The translations under genes were made by a program, and so were the position numbers. From Musa acuminata AAA Group (lineage: Eukaryota > Streptophyta > Magnoliopsida > Zingiberales > Musaceae), in the NCBI RefSeq assembly GCF_036884655.1, contig NC_088330.1, forward strand, positions 35,588,001 through 35,652,000: a stretch of 64,000 nt of DNA, given 5' to 3'. Position 1 is the stretch's first letter. Each line of letters starts with the position of its first letter. Positions 38,589 through 50,064 of this stretch are shown piece after piece. The notes beneath the pieces are model-generated. The model saw only the letters and a program-made list of their open reading frames with translations, was not told the origin of the DNA and did no database searches.

Positions 38589-38680
38589 GGCTTTTGGCCC
38601 ATTTAGAAATCACCAGCGATCGACCGGCCCAGCAAAAGGCTCGAAGACATCGAGCCAAACCCAAGCCTTAAACCCTAACC
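38580..38680. promoter_or_regulatory. Intergenic promoter-type motifs before enoyl-ACP reductase
   Basis: The stretch carries AAACCCTAG (38581), GGCCCA (38597 and about 38627) and AAACCCTAA (38670). Telo-box and GGCCCA (site II) motifs are typical of plant housekeeping promoters. They sit just upstream of the likely first, untranslated exon of the reductase gene. Confidence 0.45.
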
Positions 38681-38842
38681 CACCCGTGGCTCGACGGCAA
38701 ATTCATTGAAACCCCCTCGATCTCTCCGCACCTGCGACGAACCGGTCGCAGCGCCTCGGTCTCATCGAAACCTCTTTCATTTAAGGAGTGGGGCGGTCTC
38801 CGATCGATCCAGACGCGAACCCCGCGCATCCTCCTCCTGCAG

Positions 38843-39535
38843 GTGAGAGATCGCGTCATCCTGATGTGATTCTCATGGTTTCTTTGGTCTTGTATCTGGC
38901 ATTTCTGCCGTCGATGATGAGATATGGCCGCCGATCTCTTTCTCTTAGGAAGGCCGATGTGTGGAATTTGTTTTGCTTGTATATTGTAGATTAGCTCTGA
39001 AACAAGTTTGGAGCGATTAAATTGATTGACTTTTCGTGCGAAATGCTTAATTTGGTGCATTCGGTTGTACTGAAACTCCAAGATCGAGCACAAGGGACGA
39101 GATGAAATCTTACCCATGGTGGTGTCTATGCGAGGAATCATACAGTGAACTGGAGTTTACATCTCATTCTAAGCTCAAATAGTGGAATGCTTCGCTCTTG
39201 AATGACTTGGTTTCTTGTTCTGCTTTTTTCTTCAATGCATGCGGAGTTAGTCGATTCTTTCATGAACTGCATTTATTAGTTGTGTTTAGGCAACATGATG
39301 TGTGTTTTCACCGGATTACGTGCGGTTGTCTATTGATTGATACATGGAATTCGTAGCTTACTTAATACCTGAACTAATTGACGTTATCTTTCTAAGATGC
39401 TAATGTGGAGTTGAGCTTTCCTGTGATTCGGAATGTTGGATATAAGCTGTTTGTATGTTTTTCAGACTTGTTGTTCGTTGGATCAAATTAGGGTATCTGA
39501 AGCCAAATCACTGGGTTCTGTCATGGTTCATCCAG
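38843..39535 (+). other. 5' UTR intron of enoyl-ACP reductase
   Basis: CTGCAG|GTGAGAG at 38842/38843 is a strong donor and TTCATCCAG|GTTTATC at 39535/39536 a good acceptor, 23 nt before the start codon. The intron is T-rich as expected. Predicted from splice signals. Confidence 0.6.
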
Positions 39536-39558
39536 GTTTATCTGACTTGTGAAGAACA

Positions 39559-42500
39559 ATGGGGGCATCCGCAGCTGCTGGCTTGCAAGCTGTGGTAGCA
39601 CGGCCTTACATCATTTCTCCTACACGAATGTTCACATCGACGACAACAATTTCTGGGTTCAACCTGAAAGTAGCCAAACAAGGATTAACAAACTCATCTG
39701 GCATCTTCTCTCGCCAATCTCGTTGTGAGAGATATCCGTCAGCCTCCTCAAAGAACTGCAGAGTTGTTACTAGGGCAATGTCTGGGGAAACTGAGAAAGG
39801 GACTGCACATGGGTTGCCTATTGATCTAAGAGGTACAGGATTCGTTGTAGTTTAAACAGTTCTTTGCCTCTTAGTTTAATTTAGAACTTCTTTCTTCTCG
39901 TATCATATGTAGCTTCTGTATATTGCACCAAATTAGATTGATTACCTGAAATTGTTCTCATTACTTAAAATATCAAATTTTGTAATGACTTTGCTTTTTT
40001 GTGAAAAATCTGTTCAGTTTCCTGAGAAGTTAGATTTTTGTGATACTTTTTCTCAGTTCTTTTTTCACATAATGAGCCTTTTAATGATTTATCAGGAATC
40101 AATGGGTGCAGATTGTTGTTCTCATTGCTAGTAAGAAGAAAGTATAGAAAGGAGCTCGTAAGAAGAAAATAGAAAAATGAACTACTTTCTGATTTTAAAT
40201 TAGCTTAGGATTGTTTTTGTTTTGCAACGTTGGAGTTTTGGTGAAACTTGTTATACGCAGCTGATATATCCATCTGAACATTTCAGATTCTTTTGTCAAA
40301 TGATTTTCAGATCAATAATACATAGTTCAGCTATTTGTACCTTCACATTGTTGTGCTTCGCTTAGTTAAATATTACACTATCTGATCCTTTGAGATTTTC
40401 CAGGTTCCCCTTGAAGCCCTTAGACATCTTTTCCCATTATATCTTATGACAGATCATTGCCTAATTCCTTAACCTCATATCTTTTAAACTACTAGACATC
40501 AGATGATCACATATGCTTGGTTCCTGAATTTATGGTAGTGTTACACATTTCATATCACTAACCTGTACTTCCAAGTGGAGATACCTCCATCCTCCTCTTG
40601 ATGATTAGCCACTGTTTCATCTTTGGTAAGCTTTAAGTCCACACACCAAATTCTTTTGTTCAGGTAAGAGAGCATTTATTGCTGGAGTGGCTGATGACAA
40701 TGGCTATGGTTGGGCAATTGCAAAGGCTCTTGCTGCTGCTGGGGCTGAAATTATCGTTGGTACATGGGTGCCTGTATGTCAATTTGAACTCTAATTAATT
40801 TTGCCATTTGTTTTGGGTAACTACCTATCAGGTTTTCTAATGGCCCATACTATTGCCTTTAGGCACTAAACATTTTTGAGACAAGCTTAAGGCGTGGAAA
40901 ATTTGATGAGTCACGTCGGTATGCACTTTATGAGAGTCATGCATTTATGATTTGATTTATTTGTTTCCTTTTAATGTATAAGCACAGCTTCCCATGGCTT
41001 GTAACTCTATGAAGTGGTTATGTCAATGATTGCATTCTGCAGATTGCCAAATGGTTCACTTATGGAGATCTCCAAAATATATCCTCTTGATGCTATTTAT
41101 GATACACCTGAGGATGTTCCAGAAGATGTATGAAACAAATGCCTATAATACTATTGTTCCTTTGGTCTTTTCTTTTTCCTTTTTCAATCATAAACAGTTT
41201 TTGGTGTGTTATTATCATTTTAGGTCAAAACAAATAAACGTTATGCAGGATGTTCAAACTGGACTGTTAAGGTAGACCATCAAATCCTTGTCTTTACCAA
41301 ACTATGTTATTTTATTTCACATTATACATATCTTCTTGCCACTACACAGAGTGCAGCAGTCTGATCTCTGTGACAATGGTGCTTTTGAATATCATATTGG
41401 TTGTCTTCTGATACTGCAGTTTTTTGTTATTTGCACAGGAAGTTGCTGAATCTGTGAAGAATGATTTTGGAAGCATTGACATTCTTGTGCATTCTCTTGC
41501 CAATGGCCCGGAGGTATTATTCCTTCAATTTGTGTGTGTGTGTGTGTGTTGGTTCAAAGTCATAATTTATATGAACAGGTAACCAAGTCACTGTTGGAGA
41601 CATCTAGAAGAGGATACCTTGCTGCGATCTCAGCATCAAGTTACTCTTTTGTTTCATTGCTCCAGCATTTCCTCCCAATAATGAATTCAGGTTTATTTCA
41701 TTTCCTTAAAACATTACATATGCCATATTTTATCATGGGTTGTGTAGGTGTCTTTTTAATACTGGTGACAACTGTTAATTTAGGTATTGCTTTCTTGCTG
41801 ATTAAGATGAGTTGAGTGGTGGGTTAAGGGTTTATCCTGCTAAACTTGATATTGGTTAAGGTGGAATAGATGAATCTCCTCAATGCAACTTAACCTAGTT
41901 GATATTGGATAAAATAACCCATGGGAAGATGTGAAATTGATTAATCCACCACTTTTTGTGCCTATAACCACCCTTTCCTTATTTTTCTTTACATGTTTCC
42001 TCTTGTTAGTCATGTCTATCTTAGATAGACTATCTTTATCTACCAAATGATATTTTGGTTGGCAGCCAAACTTAAATGGATTAGGATAAATTAACCTGAA
42101 TATTTTAACCCTCAGGATAGTATAAAAAAAACCTGAATAGTAGGAGCCCTTCTCTATATGTTTGACCTTGTAGGAAATTGGAAACAAATATCACATTATA
42201 ACAACAGCATTTTATATGTAGATCTAGGAAAAGTGAGAGGGAGGTCAGATGTAGAAGAAGGATCAAGATCATTTAAAATTACCTAGGAATAACTTATGCA
42301 ATTTAAAACAAGAATTAACTGAAACATTTTAAAACTAACAGGGTTGTAACAATCCCTCATCATATAAGTCACCCAAGTAAATCAACAAACTTTTTAGTTA
42401 CCTCTCAAGTGCTAGTTGGACTGATGGATCTAATTTTTTACTTCTTTGCTAAAGTTTTGATATTTTCATCTATTAATGCTTCAATTTTGCAAATGTGTTA

Positions 42501-42975
42501 AAACCAAGTTTAAAATCTGCAACTCAATGTGGCAGGGGGTGCTTCAATATCTCTAACATACATTGCCTCTGAAAGAACTATCCCAGGGTATAATCTTTCC
42601 TACCTTCTTGCTCAAAATTAGTTAATATGATGTTCAAATTATATATTTATCTTTTATTTAAACTTGTAGATATGGTGGTGGAATGAGTTCAGCAAAAGCA
42701 GCCTTGGAGAGTGATACCAGAGTAAAGTCTATTTTCTACAAAGTGTCCTGAATTTTTGAATGTTTTAGCAAGGTGTTTATTGCTGCTTTTTAATTGTTTT
42801 ATAGTACTTTTGTTCCTGGCTGTAGGTGCTGGCTTTTGAAGCTGGAAGAAAAGGCCAAATTAGAGTCAATACAATATCTGCAGGTATTTTTCTTTGCTAG
42901 TTCTAATTATGTTAAAATTGGAGTCTCGTGTTGTTTGAGATGAGATTAAACCTTCTCTCTCTCTCTCTCTCTCTT

Positions 42976-43018
<43 letters not shown>

Positions 43019-43517
43019 CCACCTTACAAACTTCAGCTAAGCATTTGGTTGTTTTCAGTTATTACTATCTATCAATCATATTTTACTGATCAGTTCGGTT
43101 GCAAACCATTTATCACATGCAAGTATTAACTTGATAATCACATAGAGATTAAACATGTACACAGGGCCATTGGGAAGTCGAGCTGCAAAAGCTATTGGAT
43201 TCATTGAAAAGATGATAGATTATTCATACTCTAATGCACCGCTGCAGAAAGAATTGCTCGCAGGTCAAACTTCTTAACTTAATTAAATCATTGCTACTTT
43301 ATCTTATTTTAATCAAGCGCAATGAGTGTCACTTTCTTCCCATTTCCTTACCATGTTTTTTATATCAAATAAAATACCTTCTACAGATGAAGTCGGCAAC
43401 ACAGCAGCTTTCTTGGTATCCCCACTAGCTTCAGCAGTGACGGGTTCTGTTGTGTATGTGGACAATGGTCTGAACACCATGGGATTCGCAATCGATAGCT
43501 CAACGCTAGCAACATAA
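39559..43517 (+). CDS. MOD1: Enoyl-[acyl-carrier-protein] reductase (NADH), chloroplastic
   Basis: Twelve coding exons (39559-39832, 40664-40773, 40863-40918, 41043-41127, 41224-41271, 41439-41513, 41579-41690, 42536-42587, 42670-42721, 42826-42883, 43165-43263, 43387-43517) total 1,152 nt, 383 aa. The enzyme performs the last reduction of each fatty-acid elongation cycle in the plastid. Residues 1 to about 75 are Ser/Thr/Arg-rich, a chloroplast transit peptide ending near VVTRAMSGE. The nucleotide-binding start is [23 protein letters not shown]. Further family hallmarks are SLANGPE, SASSYSF, the catalytic Tyr-x6-Lys in [35 protein letters not shown] and VDNGLNTMG. It matches plant MOD1/ENR end to end with no visible lesion. 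Confidence 0.97.
42954..43018. repeat. (CT)n(TA)n(CA)n compound microsatellite
   Basis: Three adjoining dinucleotide runs in intron 10 of the reductase gene, about 65 bp in total. Confidence 0.95.
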
Positions 43518-43845
43518 TCGTAGGGATAAAAAAGAATAGAGGTTTCGACTTTTGTTTCTTTTGCGGCTGTCACCATTGAATAAAGAGTGGGATTGTCTTG
43601 GTGCATTTAGGGTTCAAGTCATTTTACTTAGCACTTGCTAGTGGAGTAATTAAAAGTCAAACGTGTTCAAACTATTTTTAGTCTAATTTATGATGTTAGT
43701 ATGCTTGTTTTCTACATTTCATAGGCATCTATTGTTGTTGAGTTTTTGTTTAGTTGGGTGTCGTGGAAAGCATAATCATGAGATAAAATGTTTTGGGCCA
43801 GGAGGGAGATTTAATCTCTTATCATCTATTTTCCTTCAATATAAT

Positions 43846-44190
43846 TTTCATCGTTTGTCTTTCGTTGGTATATATTTTCATCGTTCACTTTTCGTTGGCA
43901 TATGTTTTCATCGTCGGTCTTATATATTTTCATCTTATGTATTTTGTCAATGTATATTTTTATCATTCTTTCGTAAGTATGTATTTTCATCGTTCATCTT
44001 TTATCGATTTATATTTTTATCATATGTTTTTCATTATATATATTTTCATCATCTATGGGCATATATTTTTGTTGTTTATCTTTCGTTAGTATATATCTTC
44101 ATCGTTTGTCTTATGTTGGTATATATTTTTGTTTGCCATCTTTTGTCGATATATATTTTTATTATTTGTTTTTTATTAATGTATATTTTT
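43846..44190 (+). repeat. About 30-bp degenerate minisatellite downstream of enoyl-ACP reductase
   Basis: About eleven imperfect units of the form TATATTTTCATCGTTTGTCTTTCGTTGG follow one another. The period is close to 30 bp, so all plus-strand frames stay largely open and give Phe/Tyr/Ile-rich open frames (for example 43690-44205). These are not genes. Confidence 0.85.
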
Positions 44191-45251
44191 ATAAATATTT
44201 TTTAATCTCAAAAGCATTTGATGATCATATACGATTTTTGACATTCTTTGTTATTTTAATTATTTTATTTTTTCATAGAGTGAAAGCATGATGGGTAAAA
44301 TGATAAAGGTCATTGAGAGTTGTGTGATCATTGAATTTTTTGAGATAGTTTAGAAAAATTATATAAAAAAATTTATGTTATTGAGAAGAAAATGTTAGGA
44401 TTGATTGATGTGTTGAGTTATTATGAAATATAAGATGTTTTAATATAGAAAAAAATATTTTATTCATGAATAATTATGAAACAAAGATGAGGAGATGTTT
44501 AATGGTACGAGAATATGATATTTAGAAAAGATGAAATAATTAATATTAATGATACGAGAAGATTTAAGGAAGATTATAAAAAATTTTAATAAAAATTATA
44601 AATAAATATTAAATATTTTAAATTTAATTAAATATATAAATTTTTTTACAGATTTTAATAATGATAAAAGATTTAAATAGTCGATTTTAAATAATTGGGA
44701 CATACACGATTTTATTGTTGTTGTTGTTATCTATCATCCATCAAATTATAAATACGATTATATACAATTATAAATTTATTTCTTTGACAGGGATAATATT
44801 TCTAATTTGAATTAAGAAATAATCTTCAGTTGTTAAAGATGAATCTTCCGATTCATAATCTTCAATCAAAAATACTTTTGATTTACGTCATCTTTTATTT
44901 TCTGTATTTGGTTTGTTTTTCTCCTCTCTCACAATTCATTACATACGCCAAAATATTATTAAACTAATTACATTTATTTAAATAAAAAATAAACTAATTG
45001 GTTGGCATCACAAGTTAGTATTTCATGACATTCCCAAACTCACAGTATAAATAGTTGCGTTAATTAATTAGTCAAAAGAACGAATGTCAATAATACATGT
45101 GGTATGAAGCTATTAAGACATTGGAAAAAAAATCACTGGACTCTTACTTTCTCCAAAGATAGCTGAACAAACCATATGCCTAATATATACATGTCCTTCT
45201 ACTGAGACGCTTAGGCCTCCAAAGCTTTGCCAAAGTTCAATAAAATGTAAG
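44191..45251. other. AT-rich intergenic stretch
   Basis: Between the minisatellite and the 3' end of NSE4 I see no exon, repeat boundary or RNA gene. The sequence is strongly AT-rich. Confidence 0.5.
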
Positions 45252-48200
45252 TTAACCTACCACATCATCCATTGCAAAAGTTCTATGCGGCATTAGCTCT
45301 TCCCCAGCAGCAACAGAGTCCATCATCAACTGCAAAAACATAACATGAATCAGGAAGAATCAAATGCAATCATAGTGACAATCTAGTACACAATAATTCT
45401 ACTGATGTGGGAACCAGGAGATGATTTCTGTTTACAATCTTACCCCCTATGATTGTTTACCGATTCGAACATTATTAAGATCACGAAGAAGCAGTGCAGC
45501 ACTAAGGTTGTGCCATAGAAATCGATAAATTTTTAGAAGCCCAAGAACTGGCAATTCTGCCCATATTCCTCTTAAACCAGTCATCTAATAAGTTCTTCAT
45601 TCACTTCGTAACGTTTGTAATATATATAAAAGAAAAGTTAGTAGAACCTGGTTAAAGAAGCAATACCTTCCAGTCTTTAAAATCGAATCTGAAAATGAAA
45701 TGACTGTATGATACTTCGCCAGATGCCACTGCAGAGGGTTTGGGAGCATTTCTTGGAGCTAACCATGATCAACAAGTATGTCAGAAGCAATGCAACCGAA
45801 TGTGTTTGAGAATGTGACCAAAGATCAAGATGGAGTCCAAAAGAAAAAGGCAGCATTCAAAGATGAAAGACCTACAAACTAGGTGATGCCCACTATCATC
45901 CACCGTAATCTCAGCTCTTCCATCCTTAACAAGAAATGAGAGGGCAAATATATTCTCTACAGTCTCGGAGAAAGATCCCCTGTTCAGCACTAGATTTTCC
46001 AGCCTTACGTTTCTCTTCCTCCGTAAGATCTCAAATATGGTTGACATATTCTTTTCGGTATCAGCCTTCACCTCAGACCCAGCATCAACGAGCTGTAAGT
46101 TCATGAAAGAACGACATTGTTTGAGTGAACCATGTAAACAATCGCAATCAACTTCAACAAGGCTACAACTTATGTTCAGACCTACCCGTCACTACCAGAT
46201 ACAATGCAGGGGAATCAATTGCCACAAACATTAGCATTATAATGTAATTGCCACAGTAAAGATGTTTTTCAGATAACAGCAGACCATATTCTATCTAAAA
46301 CATTATGAGCAGCTGCAAATCCATTAAATCTTGCAGTGTTTTCTTACCGATATGATGCACTTAATGAATTTAACAGCAAGCATAGACAACAAAACTCGAT
46401 AAAAAAAGTGGTCCTTCAGAAACCATGTAATAGTGCTCAATATAGTAAATAGTAAATTAATGATTAAATATCAAAACATAGATATTCAAAACTTATAGAA
46501 GATTGCATATTAATATATTCTGTAGCAAGCATAGAAAAACAAATACTTGACAAAAGAGGTCCTTCAGAAATTACAGAAAGTTGCCTAAAATAATAAATTA
46601 TGTATTTGATAATTCAAACTCCAAAGAGGAGTAGCAGTTATGATGCAGCTAAATGCATGTCGACGACAAGCCAAGACAAATAACAGATAACCAGTGCTTG
46701 AGAAAGTACATGATATTGCCTGGAAACAAATGAATAGATTTTCATATAATAGATATCTAAACTTCAAATCTTTACATCTAAAGAGAAAATGTTGAATAGA
46801 AGTAACAATGTAGAAATAGTGTGACACTTCTTTTTCCAATATAATTATTAACTATTACAGCTCAAAGAAAAATATTGACCAATATATTAGGATAAAGAGA
46901 TGAAAATATTTTGACAGATAAAAAGGATCTAAACAAACAACACTTGATACCTCATCAGGATGACTGCTTTCAGTAGCCCTTGTTCGTTTTCTCTGAACAA
47001 CCACCTTGCGCTGTTTCAATTCAGTATACATGGGACCGATCCTGACATTGTGAATAACAAATGAGAAGTAGAATACAGGCAACAATATCTAGGATCTACT
47101 TATTTTGAAACTATTTGAAAGCCAAACCAGGACACATTTCAAAGACCATGGGAATTTACAGTTTAGATTGGTCCATTACATCGTAGGGCATCCAGGAGCA
47201 GTCCTAAAAACATGAGAAGCTGCATGACCAATGTCATCCCAGTTGAAAACTGGAATATTCTCAATATTTGCTTCACCTTGTTGTTGACCAAAATTCCTTA
47301 GCAATGCAGTCACAAAATCAGAAGGTGTCACTCCATTGCTTGTTTGGGACCTAACTGAGGTTAACAAGGTGTTGGCAATGTCCAGTAGAGCCTCAGCATC
47401 TGCAACTTGTTCCCTAGGTCTCTGAACTGTAATGATATGCAAAGGAAAAGAGAAAAAAGAATCCATAATTTTGTTATTCAAATCTCACTCACTTCAAAGC
47501 ATTTAAGGGAGAAGAAAAGGAACAAGCCAACATTGTTCAATGTTAAAGCCATAAGAAAAACAATTCACCACACCTAAATGGATCTTCAGCATAATATATG
47601 CAGTTTTCATGTCACGCAGAACATCCCAAGCAAAGCACAGAAGCACTAAAGAGAACAGAAATTGTTCATGGATGATACTGTGGAGGCTGCCGTATCACAA
47701 CTGAACAATGAACACAGCCAATAATCTAAAACACCGGAGCTCAGTTGTCATTATTGATCATTGCAGTCAAGCCAGCCACACAAGCAATAACTACTACTGT
47801 AAGCCTTCCATTCCAACTGTTCCAGGTGGGAAATTACCAAGAGAAATTGCTAAAAAGAATTACCACATCGCTCACTGTGATGAGACTACAAAAGCCCGCC
47901 AAACGACAAGCAAAGAGCATCGCCACCATGCGAGTCAGCGCTCGATCATGAGCATAAGTGGCATTTCGTGGGATATCAGTAACTCACGAAACAAGATCAG
48001 GTTGACGGGAATTAGAACAGCGTGAAGAAGGTTGGCAAGTAGGGCATAACATCGGGAGCTGAAAGATGAAATATACGAGGTAAAAACATCAAATCCTTGG
48101 AGGATCGGCAAATTTACCATGTTCATGCAAGCTTTCCACTTCCGTGATGATCGAATTAAACCTCTCCGATTTAGCGCCTGTGATATCCTCCCGTTTACCT

Positions 48201-48444
48201 GAAGCAGCGAAAACACAAATTAGCACAAGGGATTACCTAATTCGTTTACCTAAGAAGAGACGGCAGAAAAATCCGCACTGCTGATGAGGTTCTTGACGGC
48301 AATGTAACGAGATCGAAGAATACGGCGGTCTGCCGTCCCTTGCCGGCGCCGCCCGGCGTCGCTGCTGCCGCCGTGCTCGCCTCCCACCACCTCTGCCGCC
48401 GTCCCGCCCCTGGTTTCCGGCTTTCTCTTAACAGCCCTCGCCAT
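45252..48444 (-). CDS. NSE4: Non-SMC element 4 (NSE4), SMC5/6 complex kleisin
   Basis: Seven coding exons (48444-48279, 48198-48118, 47426-47180, 47041-46951, 46092-45876, 45758-45667, 45329-45252) total 972 nt, 323 aa. NSE4 bridges the SMC5 and SMC6 heads in a nuclear complex for DNA repair and chromosome stability. Family segments in order: [105 protein letters not shown], and the C-terminal [17 protein letters not shown]. It is somewhat shorter than the roughly 380-400 aa I expect for plant members, mostly at the N-terminus. The exon 1 donor is A|GTGCGG. The neater site downstream (TAG|GTAAAC) would put TAG in frame. AAAACCCTAAAG just upstream is a telo-box. Confidence 0.93.
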
Positions 48445-48540
48445 GGGTCGAGTCTACAGCAGAGGAGCTATTATTGTTCGCGGAAGCCAGAAAGATCTCC
48501 CACGAGATACTCCGGCGTTGATCTCCCGACCGAGCCCTAA

Positions 48541-50064
48541 TCGAAAACCCTAAAGAAGGCAGCAAAAGACGGGAGGACGAGAGGACGGGAAGAGGAGCGG
48601 TAGCTGATAGGGGATTCCGCAATGGGAGGATCGTTCGGATATCCCGCGCGCTGTCGCCGGGAAACTTGAGCGAGTTCGTGCGCGCATCGGAAGCAGTGAA
48701 GGGAACGGACTTTTTGCGGCTATGTAATATACGTCAATATGATCACAGCTGTTAAATACTTCATATTAGATATATCTGTGAACTGTATCGAAATAAAAAC
48801 TCTAATGTGCGATATGATTATAGTTAAATCCGAACGCAAAAGGAAATGATAGAAAAATGAAGAAAATGATGATATTATGAGGTACACAAAATGATAATTA
48901 TAATCAAGGGTACTTAAATCCTATAGGGTCCATTCTCCAATTTTCTAATCTAACCTAGGTTTCATATCATCAAACAATATTGATGAGGTGTGGAATCAAA
49001 CTATCATCCTCATGCTCAACCAGATGAGAGCTATTGGTGAACCTTTATACCATGGTTGACGTGTCAACACGACTTGATCCAATCCTGAATGCGTAAGGTT
49101 GCCCATGCAAATGTTCAGGTCGAAGAAGTGGGCATTAGATCGAGATGAGCTATGGGCCTCATCATCAGGCTCCTACACTCAAGTCGAGATCAGGAGGGAG
49201 ATTTCTCGATTCAACTCCTTTGAAGCTAAAGTTATATTTGAGTGGAGTAAGAGAGAGTTGAGTGTTCGAAGTCCCCTCATTGGTCAGAGGATTATCCCTT
49301 AATGGCTATCGACTCCTCGGGAGGATGACTTATACCATGCAAACAAGCATCGATCAACTTGTACGGGTCGACATCGTGCGACGTCATCCCGAGTTTTGTA
49401 AAACGATTCTGAGGTGTCCAACGTCATATAGGTCAACATCGTGCAGCGTCATCCTGAGTTTTGTGGAACGACTTTAGGGTGTCTGGTGCCGTCATGAGTT
49501 TTACAGAACGGCTCCAGGGTGTCCGGCGTCAAACAATACGGAGGTCACATGATCACCTCGTTCGGATTTGAGGTGTCGCTGTATTAGTCCGAATGTCCTT
49601 TGTCTATTACCACATGGATGGTATCAAAATATGCCATGAGCGGCTAAGACCTTGCTGCGTACGTGAGTCGAAGAAGGTGATGTTATCAAGCTTTCGAGAG
49701 CGGCATTTTTCTTACAGCCTAGTAATATCTTTGGAGTACCTGATCTCTATCATTGTTTTGTTTCATCGTGGCAAGTGTCCTTCGCGGTGGAATCTAAACG
49801 GCTGCAGTTGAGTTACGTGTCCCCATGCCTTACCGCACGTTATAATAGTGACGCGACGCTCTTTCTCGCATCCAACCAAGCCAAGGACGAAGGATAACGC
49901 CGTCGCCGCCCCGCTCTCTCTCCCATGCTCCTCGCAAATCGCCACCACCATCACCCAAATCAATCGCGAAATAGCAAGTCTTCCGCTCTTTCATGGCGAC
50001 CGACGATCACAGGTGGTAGAAGAAGGCGAGATTCGAATTTACCCTCCCACTCCTCGGCGTCGCC
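48541..50064. other. Intergenic region between divergent NSE4 and the 50-kb gene
   Basis: No gene is seen. AAAACCCTAAAG near 48546 (telo-box type) probably belongs to the NSE4 promoter. The middle holds repeat-derived DNA including a short minisatellite (49367-49535). The 3' part, from about 49,845, becomes GC-richer as the leader of the downstream gene. A second acidic/ribosomal-like open frame at 49848-50336 is out of frame with the gene and looks like a shadow. Confidence 0.5.
49367..49535 (+). repeat. Three-unit minisatellite, about 50-65 bp
   Basis: Units share ACATCGTGC-CGTCATCC-GAGTTTTG-A-AACG and end in AGG(G)TGTC. They begin near 49367, 49432 and 49486, the last one shortened. The context looks like decayed retroelement sequence. 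Confidence 0.7.

Noticed and set aside
43690..44291. Phe/Tyr/Ile-rich frames resembling membrane proteins
   Set aside because: They come from a degenerate minisatellite of about 30 bp.
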